Positions 15,770-24,089 of a stretch of DNA of 29,820 nt are shown piece after piece. This stretch comes from CAWHPS01 sp963831235 (lineage in GTDB: Bacteria; Fibrobacterota; OXYB2-FULL-49-7; JAEUSG01). Positions within the stretch are counted from its first letter, which is position 1; every line of letters starts with the position of its first letter. The DNA lies in assembly GCA_963831235.1 (NCBI GenBank), contig CAWHPS010000074.1, forward strand, positions 1-29,820. The letters are read 5' to 3'. A program made the translations under genes and the position numbers. The notes under the pieces are model-generated. The model was not told where the DNA came from and searched no databases. It worked only from the letters and a program-made list of their open reading frames with translations.

Positions 15770-17740
15770 TTATAAAACTGATTTGTAAATCTGACGATCA
15801 ATAAAAAGCTTGAAAATATTCGGGTCAAGTTTGCTTACCTTAACGTCGCTTGCAAGTATATCAAGTGCCTTGTCAACTGGCATGGCCTTTTTATAAGGCC
15901 GATCGCTCGCGGTTAAAGCGTCGAAGATGTCAGCAATTGTCATTATCCTTGCCTGGACCGGAATATCCTCCTCATGATTCTGCCGAGGGTACCCGCTGCC
16001 ATCAAGTTTTTCATGGTGCGCATAAGCTATATTAGGCACATTTTTAAGATCGTCCGTCCATGGAATTTTGCTTAAGAAGCGGAAGGTATGCGTTACATGG
16101 GTCTCAATTTCAGTGCGTTCGTCTTCGGAAAGGCTGCCGCGTTTTATGGACAATCGCTGAATCTCGGTTGGAGAAAGAAGCTCGATCCTGCCGCCCTTAT
16201 GATTAAAGTTTATTTTGCCGATTTCCTGAAGCTTTTCGAAATGCCCCTCTTCCAGTACGGTCGGCTCGTTTGCCTTTAGAATGACGGAAAAATAATTGTC
16301 GAGCTCCTTGAGTTTGCGGTTCATCTCGCTGTCGATATTCTCCATGTGTTCCGCAGCATCCTTATTGCCATAAGCTAAGAGCAAATTGTTCTTCTTTTGC
16401 ATATATTCGACTTCAATGCACTTCTTAATGAATTCGTAACGATGGTGTATGTTATCCATCTCAAACTGATAGAGCTTCTTTGCCTTTACAAGCACGTTTT
16501 CCCTTACGCCAATCTTGCCGAAATCATGCAACAATGCTGCATATTTGATTTCCTGAATTTGTGTCTCGGAAAAGTACAGGTCTGATAAAGAACCGTTCTT
16601 TTCCTCGCTTATCGCCTTGGCTGTTTCAACGCAGAGTATTGATACCCGCTCGGAATGGCCGGATGTTGTGGGATCGCGCGATTCAATGGCCGTTACCGAA
16701 GCACGTATAAAACCTTCGAAAAGGTTTGTGATGTCCTTGTAGAGCCTTGCGTTATCAAGCGCAACCGCAGCCTGACAGGCAAGAGACAATGCCAGCGCTT
16801 CGTCATTTTTGGAATAGACGGTCACGTATTTATCAAAGTCCTCTTCAGCAAGGAGCTTTACCCTCGCATTTACCTTTTTATTGATGAGCTGCACCACGCC
16901 GATTATCTCATTGTGGCTGTTCTTCATGGGTACGGTAAGCATTGATTTCGTATGATAACCGGATGAATCATCGATGCTCTTGTTCCATCCGAATGTGCTG
17001 TCCTTGGGCAGAAAGTGAACGTCTTCAATGTTCAGTGTTTCTCCTGTAATTGCAACGCTGCCGGAAATGCTTTTATTGCTGATATCCATGGTGAATTCCG
17101 TAAACGCGACAACTCGGGACTGGTTTTTGGTTATCCTGAAGTGGAGCTTTTTTTGCTTTGAAGAGATGGCGGTACTTGAAAGGGAACTCTCCTCCTCGAC
17201 AACAAGATAAAGGCTTCCAGCGTCGCTGTATGTGATTTCCATGCACTTTTCAAGTATCAGGTCTAGCAGGTGGTCAAGGTCGTGCTCACTGTTGAGCGAG
17301 GCGCCTATTCTATTGAGCTCAGCCAGGTTTTTCTGGGTCAGATAAACCTGTTTCTGGAGTCGTGAAACCTCGTTCCTCTGGTTGAAATCATTGCGCGTCT
17401 TAAGGAGCGAGAACGCAAGTTCCTTTTCTGAGGGCACGCTTTTGAACCATTCCTGGATAAGTTCATAATCCATCAAATCACCGGACATGTCAGCCTCGTC
17501 AGCAATAAGAAAGAAACGGATCCTGTAATATGATGTTATGTCCGTTGGAAACTGATTGAACTGTTTTTTATCAAGCAGGATAATGTTAAGATTTTCGGCA
17601 TTTAATATGGAAACAAGCTCTTTGGCTGCATCATGCTCAAGGAAATAATAAGCCGGACCCGTTACCTCCCTGATCCTGTTTAAGTCCAGGGAATTCGGGG
17701 CAAGACAACTGACAAAATTTATGGTTTCTTTTTCGTCCAT
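15770..17740 (-). CDS. GAF and HD-GYP domain phosphodiesterase-like protein
   Basis: Soluble 656-residue signalling protein. The N-terminal 120 residues form an alternating alpha/beta region that resembles a receiver fold but lacks its phospho-acceptor pattern. A short coiled coil (about 124-145) leads into a GAF domain (about 150-335). The HD-GYP domain follows: GHSERV (361-366), HDFGKIGV (405-412), ETHVTHTFRFLSKIPW (546-561), HHEKLDGSGYP (575-585) and DIFDALT (604-610). These are the metal-binding and GYP motifs expected of an active cyclic-di-GMP phosphodiesterase. About 110 residues (about 424-535) are inserted between the HD core and the THV helix. The ligand of the GAF domain is unknown. 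Confidence 0.9.
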   Translation of the reverse strand: MDEKETINFVSCLAPNSLDLNRIREVTGPAYYFLEHDAAKELVSILNAENLNIILLDKKQFNQFPTDITSYYRIRFFLIADEADMSGDLMDYELIQEWFKSVPSEKELAFSLLKTRNDFNQRNEVSRLQKQVYLTQKNLAELNRIGASLNSEHDLDHLLDLILEKCMEITYSDAGSLYLVVEEESSLSSTAISSKQKKLHFRITKNQSRVVAFTEFTMDISNKSISGSVAITGETLNIEDVHFLPKDSTFGWNKSIDDSSGYHTKSMLTVPMKNSHNEIIGVVQLINKKVNARVKLLAEEDFDKYVTVYSKNDEALALSLACQAAVALDNARLYKDITNLFEGFIRASVTAIESRDPTTSGHSERVSILCVETAKAISEEKNGSLSDLYFSETQIQEIKYAALLHDFGKIGVRENVLVKAKKLYQFEMDNIHHRYEFIKKCIEVEYMQKKNNLLLAYGNKDAAEHMENIDSEMNRKLKELDNYFSVILKANEPTVLEEGHFEKLQEIGKINFNHKGGRIELLSPTEIQRLSIKRGSLSEDERTEIETHVTHTFRFLSKIPWTDDLKNVPNIAYAHHEKLDGSGYPRQNHEEDIPVQARIMTIADIFDALTASDRPYKKAMPVDKALDILASDVKVSKLDPNIFKLFIDRQIYKSVL

Positions 17741-17821
17741 ATCAGCTCTTAACGTTTTAATTTAAAATAATACACACTCGACTAAATATCAATAGTCAAA
17801 AAGAGTGCAAAAAAGTTTTAA

Positions 17822-18562
17822 TCAAAGCGCTGCTTTTAACCTTTCATCAAAATCCCTATACGCCTCAAAAATAATGCTCTGAAAAACAGCCGCTGACTCA
17901 TGTCTCTTTTTTTCAGATAATAATACGCTGTCAACAGGAGCATGAATACTACAATATATCCTGCCTTTTTTCATCCTGTATCCGTTGCCTTCGAACTTCC
18001 GGCGGCCGCCGCATAATGTTATTGGCAAAATCATGGCATTACCCTCAAATGCGGGCCTTAAACTCCCAGGCTTGAAAGGTGCAACAGAGCCTGTCTTATT
18101 CCTTGTTCCTTCAGGGAAAACAAGAAGCGCGCCAGTATCAGAGTTACTGAAAACGCCCTTTATTACAGCATGTGATGCCCGCAGGTTTTGACGATCCAGT
18201 AGCACGCCTCCTAGTTGCTTAATCCACATACCGAGAAGAGGAATGCGATTGAGTTCTTTTTTTGCAATAAATCCGACTCGAAAATCCATAAGCCCCAGAA
18301 TACATGGTATGTCAAGGTAACTCTCATGGTTCGAAATAACGAGGACGCGACGGCCTGGAGGAAGCAGTTTAAGATTTTCCCTTCCTTCCACCACATATTC
18401 CGTTAGGGACAGGCCCAAAACCATACGGCTGAAACGGTGGGATATATCAGGAATAATTTCAGCAAGCGATTTACGGGTAAATATCCGTGCTGCAACAAGT
18501 CCAATATATGCATATACAAAAAAGAACAACACCCTTATTGTTGTATAAATTGTTCTTGGCAT
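17822..18562 (-). CDS. 1-acyl-glycerol-3-phosphate acyltransferase (PlsC family)
   Basis: Probably acylates lysophosphatidic acid to phosphatidic acid in phospholipid synthesis. The protein has 246 residues. It has the catalytic HX4D motif (His79-Asp84, NHESYLD), the glycerophosphate-binding FPEGTR motif (149-154) and an N-terminal membrane helix (about 8-25). The start codon gives the usual short N-terminal anchor. It lies 45 bases downstream of hisI and 81 bases upstream of the HD-GYP gene. Because PlsC relatives also acylate other lipids, the exact acceptor is not certain. Confidence 0.9.
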   Translation of the reverse strand: MPRTIYTTIRVLFFFVYAYIGLVAARIFTRKSLAEIIPDISHRFSRMVLGLSLTEYVVEGRENLKLLPPGRRVLVISNHESYLDIPCILGLMDFRVGFIAKKELNRIPLLGMWIKQLGGVLLDRQNLRASHAVIKGVFSNSDTGALLVFPEGTRNKTGSVAPFKPGSLRPAFEGNAMILPITLCGGRRKFEGNGYRMKKGRIYCSIHAPVDSVLLSEKKRHESAAVFQSIIFEAYRDFDERLKAAL

Positions 18563-18607
18563 TTTATTCCGGTTGGCAAATAACTGAATCCGTAACTGAA
18601 CAGTACT

Positions 18608-18991
18608 TTACTTTTTATAGACTTTTTTAGGGTCAAACAGTTTTGTTTCATCTTCAGTTATACAACCATTATCATCCACTTTATAGGCAAAACATGATTC
18701 CCAGCCCTCATGGCAGGCGCCACCTTTCTGCTCGACCTTGAATAATATCGCATCTCCATCACAATCAAAACGCATTTCTTTAACGGTCTGAAAATTACCG
18801 CTTTCCTCCCCTTTAAGCCAGATTTTCTTTCGAGATCTACTCCAATACGTCATCTTTTTGGTTTCAACGGTAATCTTCAGGGTTTCAAGATTCATGAAGG
18901 CACACATCAGCACCTTGCCTGTTTTGTAATCCTGAACTATTGCGGTTACAAGGCCCGATGCATCAAACTTAACCTTTTCGAGAAATGTCAT
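18608..18991 (-). CDS. hisI: Phosphoribosyl-AMP cyclohydrolase
   Basis: Opens the adenine ring of phosphoribosyl-AMP in the third step of histidine synthesis. The 127 residues cover the cyclohydrolase domain only; the phosphoribosyl-ATP pyrophosphatase domain (HisE) fused in some bacteria is absent. Family motifs: MNLETL, YWSRSRKKIWLKGEESG, the metal-binding DCDGDA, and CHEGWESCF. Ribosome binding site AAAGGAG. It is separated from proA by 123 bases containing heptamer repeats, so it may or may not share a transcript with hisA and hisF. Confidence 0.95.
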   Translation of the reverse strand: MTFLEKVKFDASGLVTAIVQDYKTGKVLMCAFMNLETLKITVETKKMTYWSRSRKKIWLKGEESGNFQTVKEMRFDCDGDAILFKVEQKGGACHEGWESCFAYKVDDNGCITEDETKLFDPKKVYKK

Positions 18992-19008
18992 GATAGCTCC
19001 TTTATTTA

Positions 19009-19112
19009 AATAGTTGAGAGTTGAGAGTTATATAGTTGAGAGTTTAATAAAAGTTAGCAGCCATATGATTTAAACTATTAACTATTAACTATTAACTATT
19101 AACTATTAACTA
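19009..19112. repeat. Two sets of 7-base repeats, opposite orientation
   Basis: Between hisI and proA. AACTATT occurs five times in perfect tandem at 19073-19107, with a partial sixth copy that runs up to the proA stop codon. About 50 bases away lie AGTTGAG copies at 19012-19018, 19019-19025 and 19034-19040. The first is part of AATAGTT (19009-19015), the reverse complement of AACTATT, so the sets can pair as an inverted repeat. It resembles heptameric short tandem repeats known from other bacteria such as cyanobacteria. No spacer-repeat structure like CRISPR. Confidence 0.85.
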
Positions 19113-19114
19113 AA

Positions 19115-20368
19115 TTAACGCAACTGCCCTTTGCCAACAACGACCCATTTGTAAGTTGTAAGATCATCCGCGCCCATTGGCCCACGCGCATGAAGTTTGT
19201 CTGTGCTTATGCCGATTTCCGCTCCTAAACCATATTCTCCGCCATCCGCAAGACGGGTTGATGCGTTCCACATAACAGATGATGAGTCAACCTTTGCCAT
19301 AAAAAGTTCAGCGTGCTTCCGGTTGCGTGTAACAATGGCGTCAGTATGGCCAGAACCGTATTTTGTAATATGTTCGATTGCTCCTTCAACCCCGTCAACT
19401 ACCCGTACCGACAAGGTAAGGTTAAGATATTCAGAATAATAATCCGATAATTCGGTTCTTGTTACACCAGTTACAATTTTCATTGTTTCAGCGCAACCGA
19501 TAAGCCGCACTCCTTTTGCCTGCAGCGCTTTTAAAACAGATGTTGCCACTTTTTTATTAAGCGCACGATCAATGAGAAGGGTTTCCATTGCATTGCATAC
19601 ACTGGGGCGCTGGACCTTTGAATTGATCGCAATGTTAAGTGCCATTGTCGGGTCAGCGAATTTATCAATATAAACATGGCAAACGCCTTTATAGTGTTTT
19701 AAAACCGGTATGCTTGAATTTTCAGCAACCATTCTGATGAGCCCCTCCCCGCCGCGCGGTATAACGAGGTCTATGTTTTCTTTCTGATTTAAAAGAATTG
19801 GAAGGGCTTTCCTGTCTATTGTTGCAACGCGCAGAACAGCATCAATGGGGAGACCTGTTTTTTTAAGAGCTTCACGAAAAATTTCAACCAGTATCCGGTT
19901 TGAGTGAAATGCCTCTTTACCACCGCGCAGTATCACGGTATTACCGGCTTTTATGCATAACCCTGCCGCATCAATGGTTACATTCGGCCTTGATTCGTAA
20001 ATAAAAAGAATCGAACCGAGCGGGACCCTGACCTTCCGAATTATAAGGCCATCAGGCCGGGTATGCTCGCTTTCAATATGCCAGGCAGGGTCTTTCTGGG
20101 CGGCAACATCCTTTAACCCCCTTGCCATATCATTGATGCGCTTATCGTTCAGCACCAGCCTGTCAAGCATTGCCGAAGAAAGTCCCTCCTTTTTGCCCGC
20201 CCGAACATCAATGGCATTGGCTACCAATATCTTATTTTTGTGTAACAGAATAAGACGGGCGGCTGTGATAAGGGCCTTGTTTTTATCCTCAGTGGATGCT
20301 GTATAAAGGTCGCGTGAGGCCTTGCGGCTGCGTTTTGCCAAACTTTCCATGGTCTGTAGCAGATTCAT
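19115..20368 (-). CDS. proA: Glutamate-5-semialdehyde dehydrogenase (proline synthesis)
   Basis: Reduces glutamyl-5-phosphate to glutamate-5-semialdehyde with NADPH, the second step of proline synthesis. The protein has 417 residues, the normal length. The catalytic Cys is Cys258 in QRPSVCNAMETLL; other blocks typical of the family are YESRPNVTIDAAGLCIKAGN and the C-terminal ARGPMGADDLTTYKW. The start overlaps the proB stop by one base (TAATG), which indicates translational coupling with the kinase that makes its unstable substrate. Confidence 0.97.
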   Translation of the reverse strand: MNLLQTMESLAKRSRKASRDLYTASTEDKNKALITAARLILLHKNKILVANAIDVRAGKKEGLSSAMLDRLVLNDKRINDMARGLKDVAAQKDPAWHIESEHTRPDGLIIRKVRVPLGSILFIYESRPNVTIDAAGLCIKAGNTVILRGGKEAFHSNRILVEIFREALKKTGLPIDAVLRVATIDRKALPILLNQKENIDLVIPRGGEGLIRMVAENSSIPVLKHYKGVCHVYIDKFADPTMALNIAINSKVQRPSVCNAMETLLIDRALNKKVATSVLKALQAKGVRLIGCAETMKIVTGVTRTELSDYYSEYLNLTLSVRVVDGVEGAIEHITKYGSGHTDAIVTRNRKHAELFMAKVDSSSVMWNASTRLADGGEYGLGAEIGISTDKLHARGPMGADDLTTYKWVVVGKGQLR

Positions 20369-21474
20369 TATTTCTCCTTGGTGCCTGCAGTGATTACAAA
20401 ATTGTCTCTGTGAATTATCTCATCCTTGAATTTCAGGCCCAGGATTTCATCGAATTCATGTGAAGAATAATTCGTAAGCCCAACTCCTATTTCTTTTCCA
20501 GCAATATCAAAAACCCTGATTGAATCACCTTTCTCAAACACCCCTTTTATGGATTTTACGCCTACCGGAAGAATGCTTTTTCCATATTTAAGCACCGCAT
20601 CCCTGCACCCATCATCAATTACAATCCCGCCGTTTTTCCGGCGTGAATGGGCGATCCATCTTTCATTCTGAGATAGACCCCGCGATGAAGGAATAAAAAA
20701 TGTGCCGATGTCCTCTCCTGAAACAATGGATTTCAGAACTTTAGGATCAGAACCTGATGCAATTACAACCGGTATTCCCGCATGGGTGGCGATTCGGGCA
20801 GCCTTGATTTTAGTTTCCATCCCTCCTATTGCAGTTTCTTTGTCAGAACCCTCGGCAAGCGATTCTATATTCTCGTCGATTCTTTCAACAATGGAAAGCC
20901 TTTCAGCGGATTTGAACTTTCGGGGGTTCTTATTGAATAATCCGTTGGTATCAGTAAGGATTATTAAAAGGTCTGAGTCAACGGCAAGCGCCACATTGGC
21001 CGATAATGTATCGTTGTCCCCGAATTTTATTTCTTCCACCGAGACAGTGTCGTTTTCGTTTACAATAGGAATAGCCTTGAATTCCAGCAGTTTCACAAGC
21101 GTATTCCGAACATTCATGTACCGGCCTTTGGAATGGATGTCCTGGGCCGTAAGTATGACTTGTCCGATTCTGATATTGGAAGGTGCGAAAAGGGTCTCGT
21201 ACATATGCATGAGCCTTGACTGACCCATAGCAGCCAATGCCTGCCTTTCCGACAAAACCTTCGGGTATTCGTTTGAACCGATAATTCCGAGTCCGAGCCC
21301 CACGGCACCGGATGTCACAAGCACAATTTCGAAGTTATCCGCATGAAGGTGGGCAAGCTGTGATACGATAACGCAAACCTTGTCAGGATCCACCCTGTTG
21401 TTGCTGTCTGTCAATAATGATGTGCCGACTTTTACAACGATCCTTCTTACCTCCTGAAGACTAGCCCTGTTCAA
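20368..21474 (-). CDS. proB: Glutamate 5-kinase with PUA domain
   Basis: Phosphorylates glutamate to glutamyl-5-phosphate, the first and feedback-controlled step of proline synthesis. The 368 residues give the full form: an amino-acid kinase domain (about 8-260; VVKVGTSLL, VTSGAVGLGLG, IVNENDTVS, FGDNDTLSA, GGMETKIKAA) and a C-terminal PUA domain (about 280-360). The start overlaps the end of hisF by 14 bases. The PUA domain is found in many but not all bacterial ProB proteins. Confidence 0.97.
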   Translation of the reverse strand: MNRASLQEVRRIVVKVGTSLLTDSNNRVDPDKVCVIVSQLAHLHADNFEIVLVTSGAVGLGLGIIGSNEYPKVLSERQALAAMGQSRLMHMYETLFAPSNIRIGQVILTAQDIHSKGRYMNVRNTLVKLLEFKAIPIVNENDTVSVEEIKFGDNDTLSANVALAVDSDLLIILTDTNGLFNKNPRKFKSAERLSIVERIDENIESLAEGSDKETAIGGMETKIKAARIATHAGIPVVIASGSDPKVLKSIVSGEDIGTFFIPSSRGLSQNERWIAHSRRKNGGIVIDDGCRDAVLKYGKSILPVGVKSIKGVFEKGDSIRVFDIAGKEIGVGLTNYSSHEFDEILGLKFKDEIIHRDNFVITAGTKEK

Positions 21475-22240
21475 AACGCCTCCTTACCGGAATTCCTTGT
21501 TGAGAGAGATAATCCTTGACATCAGCTATTTTAAGTTCCCTGAAATGGAAGACCGACGCTGCAAGTGCCGCATCAGCGCTCCCCATGGAAAAAACATCAT
21601 AAAAATGATCTATTTTACCGCAGCCGCCTGATGCAATGACTGGAACCCTTACTGCTTTGGCAACAGATTGCGTGAGAACATAATCATACCCATCTTTTGT
21701 GCCGTCCTTGTCCATTGATGTCAGCAATATCTCGCCTGACCCTAAGAAAACCGCCTCTTGTGCCCATTCAATGGTGTCCTGTCCGGTTGGCGTGCGGCCG
21801 CCATGGATGAATACTTCAAACCCTGACGGAGTTTTTCCTGTGCGTTTGGAATCGATTGCAGTTACAATACACTGGTCTCCGAAAAGTTCGGCGCTTTCAC
21901 GTATGAGCTCTGGATTCTTGACAGCCGCGGTGTTCAGGGATACCTTATCCGCCCCGGCCTTCAATATTTCCCGGATATCATTGAGGGTACGAAGACCTCC
22001 GCCCACTGTAAAAGGTATAAATACCTCTTCTGCGGTCCTTTTTACAACATCAAGCATGATTGCCCGTCCATCAGAGGACGCGGTGATATCAAGAAAAACA
22101 AGCTCATCCGCACCTTCATTATCGTAAACCTTGGCCTGTTCAACAGGATCTCCGGCATCAATAAGATTGATAAAATTCACTCCCTTTACAACACGCCCTT
22201 TGTCAACATCAAGACATGGTATTATTCTCTTGGCAAGCAT
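21461..22240 (-). CDS. hisF: Imidazole glycerol phosphate synthase, cyclase subunit
   Basis: Uses ammonia delivered by the HisH glutaminase to turn PRFAR into imidazole glycerol phosphate and AICAR, linking histidine and purine synthesis. TIM barrel of 259 residues. The catalytic aspartates are Asp11 (PCLDVDKGRVVKG) and Asp130 (AIDSKRTG). Phosphate-binding GG loops (TVGGGLRT, IASGGCG) are in place. The ATG directly abuts the hisA stop (TAAATG). hisH is not in the window. Confidence 0.97.
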   Translation of the reverse strand: MLAKRIIPCLDVDKGRVVKGVNFINLIDAGDPVEQAKVYDNEGADELVFLDITASSDGRAIMLDVVKRTAEEVFIPFTVGGGLRTLNDIREILKAGADKVSLNTAAVKNPELIRESAELFGDQCIVTAIDSKRTGKTPSGFEVFIHGGRTPTGQDTIEWAQEAVFLGSGEILLTSMDKDGTKDGYDYVLTQSVAKAVRVPVIASGGCGKIDHFYDVFSMGSADAALAASVFHFRELKIADVKDYLSQQGIPVRRRFEQG

Positions 22241-22993
22241 TTAGGTACTCACTTTCATTTCGCGAGCGCCGCGTACAAGTGAGGCTGCTTCGCTTACAGT
22301 AAACCATCCTTCATAAATTGCTTTGCCTGTGATAAACCCGGTGATTCCATAAGATTCAACCTTGATAAGATTCCCTATATCAATTAAAGATGAAATCCCG
22401 CCCGAAGCTATTACCTTAAGACCTGTTGCCTTTGCAATGGCCTTTGTCCCTTCAATATCAGGTCCTTTAAGTGTGCCATCCCTGCTGATTTCCGTATATA
22501 TGAGGTTCTCTATGCCGCGATCCTTCATCTTAAGAGCAAGATCTTCAGGCCTGATGTTCGTCTTTTCAGTCCATCCTTTGACAGCCGCGAAACCTTCCTT
22601 TGCGTCTATGCCCAAAACAATTTTATCAGGGCCGAATTCGCGGATCGCATCTGTTACGAGATCAGGCCCTTTTATTGCCGCTGTCCCGAGTATGACACGA
22701 AAGACCCCTGCATCAAACAGAGCCTTCATATCGTCAATTGATCTGATGCCGCCGCCGACCTCAACCGGTATTCCTGCCCCTGAAGCTACTGCCTTGATGG
22801 TTTCCATGTTTTTCCGTTTACCCTCAAAGGCCCCGTCAAGATCAACCAGATGGATTCCGTCCGCACCATCTTTTGCAAACGAGGCTGCAATATCAGCAGG
22901 AATGCCCGCATAATCGGTCCTGGCATTCTTTTCTCCCCGGAGAAGCCGGACACACCTGCCATTCATTATATCTATTGCAGGCCAGAAAATCAT
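22241..22993 (-). CDS. hisA: ProFAR isomerase
   Basis: Isomerises ProFAR to PRFAR in the fourth step of histidine synthesis. TIM barrel of 250 residues with catalytic aspartates Asp8 (PAIDIMNGRCVRL) and Asp130 (GIDAKEG) and the phosphate loops EVGGGIRS and IASGGISS. Its ATG overlaps the stop of the upstream kinase-like gene by 4 bases (ATGA), and its own stop abuts hisF. I see no sign of the TrpF-type double-function (PriA) features, but cannot exclude it. Confidence 0.96.
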   Translation of the reverse strand: MIFWPAIDIMNGRCVRLLRGEKNARTDYAGIPADIAASFAKDGADGIHLVDLDGAFEGKRKNMETIKAVASGAGIPVEVGGGIRSIDDMKALFDAGVFRVILGTAAIKGPDLVTDAIREFGPDKIVLGIDAKEGFAAVKGWTEKTNIRPEDLALKMKDRGIENLIYTEISRDGTLKGPDIEGTKAIAKATGLKVIASGGISSLIDIGNLIKVESYGITGFITGKAIYEGWFTVSEAASLVRGAREMKVST

Positions 22994-24072
22994 GTTTTCT
23001 TTGTGCCCTCGGCTGAACTTTCGATATTCATGAGCCCGCCCTGTTTACCCTTTGCCTGCTCAACCATTGAGTAGTCTTCAAGTATGATCTGTTTGATACG
23101 AGTCAGCTTGCGGGTTATTTGGGAAATCCTCTGGACTTCGTCTATAATCGTCTCCATCTTATCCTTAATCTCATCGTCAGCCCCGCTCTTGACGGTCCTT
23201 ATGTATTCCGCGGTTCCCGAAATTATCATGAGGGGGTTGTTGACTTCATGGCTTACACTTGTTGCAAGCAGATTGACTGCATTAAGTCTCTCGGTTTCTA
23301 TCAGATTGTCCCGGTATTTTTTAAGCTGCTTCTGCATGTTCTTGAAAGCCTCAATGAGCGCCTGGATTTCTTCATCGGAACTTGAGACCTCAACCGCCTG
23401 ATCGAATTGTCCAAGACCGATAAGTCTGATGTTCCATAAAAGTTTTCTGAACGGACCGATAAAAGACCTCACAATCCACAGGCAAAAAACAATGGATATG
23501 AAGCTTGTGCTAAAAAGGAGCACCAGAATCATCTTGTTCATGTAATTACTGGCTTCGTTGACCTCCCTGATTCGGTTATCAACCCTCTGGTTCAGCAGCA
23601 TCCGAAGTTCAAATATCCCGCGATCAACCTTGGTTGACAGTATGCTCATCTCCCGCCTGGCCCCGGGTTTTTTAATGGCGGCCGGAGAAAACACCAGGCT
23701 GTTGAAGTTTGAAATAAGCTCGTTCTCCGAGTTGATTATCTTGTTTAGCCCCACCTGTAGAGGAGTATCAGCCCAGTACGCCTTGAAACGGAAAGTGGCT
23801 ATGTGGTCGTTGAATGCCTGAGTGGTCCGTACAAATGAATTGTATATCGAGGAGTCCGGCATTTCGAAATAATCTTGTGACAACTGACGTTCCTGCTTCA
23901 TGTTTTCTTCAAGATTGTTTACAATCAGAATCACATTTTGAATCTCGGATATTTCTTTTGCCGAAAGCCCCACATTCCCGAATTTTAAAAGAGTGAAGAG
24001 GTTGCTCAGGATGCCTAAAAACGTAACCACAATGAAGCCGATCAAAATCTTGTGCGTTATTGAGATATTCAT
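22990..24072 (-). CDS. Sensor protein with HAMP and HisKA, no ATPase domain
   Basis: Membrane sensor of 360 residues. Domains in order: membrane helix (about 9-30), a predicted helical periplasmic domain (about 31-180), a second membrane helix (about 181-203), HAMP (about 204-256) and a dimerisation/phosphoacceptor domain (about 262-330) with His275 in SVSHEVNNPLMIISG. The protein then ends after a Lys/Gly-rich tail of about 30 residues: the ATP-binding HATPase_c domain with N, G1 and G2 boxes is absent. The stop overlaps the hisA ATG (ATGA) and hisA is intact, so this looks like a settled gene end rather than a fresh truncation. It may be phosphorylated by a partner kinase, act as a phosphatase or scaffold, or be an inactive descendant. 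Confidence 0.88.
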   Translation of the reverse strand: MNISITHKILIGFIVVTFLGILSNLFTLLKFGNVGLSAKEISEIQNVILIVNNLEENMKQERQLSQDYFEMPDSSIYNSFVRTTQAFNDHIATFRFKAYWADTPLQVGLNKIINSENELISNFNSLVFSPAAIKKPGARREMSILSTKVDRGIFELRMLLNQRVDNRIREVNEASNYMNKMILVLLFSTSFISIVFCLWIVRSFIGPFRKLLWNIRLIGLGQFDQAVEVSSSDEEIQALIEAFKNMQKQLKKYRDNLIETERLNAVNLLATSVSHEVNNPLMIISGTAEYIRTVKSGADDEIKDKMETIIDEVQRISQITRKLTRIKQIILEDYSMVEQAKGKQGGLMNIESSAEGTKKT

Positions 24073-24089
24073 ATTTTCCAGCCTATTTG

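Noticed and set aside
17781..17798. GACTA...TAGTC hairpin between plsC and the HD-GYP gene as a terminator
   Set aside because: The stem is only 5 base pairs and the T-run precedes rather than follows it in the direction of transcription.
19009..19112. CRISPR array
   Set aside because: Units of 7 bases in direct tandem without spacers.
20702..22913. Plus-strand frames of 140-180 codons opposite proB, hisF and hisA
   Set aside because: Ser/Pro/Ile-rich antisense translations of well-recognised genes; no ribosome binding sites or families.
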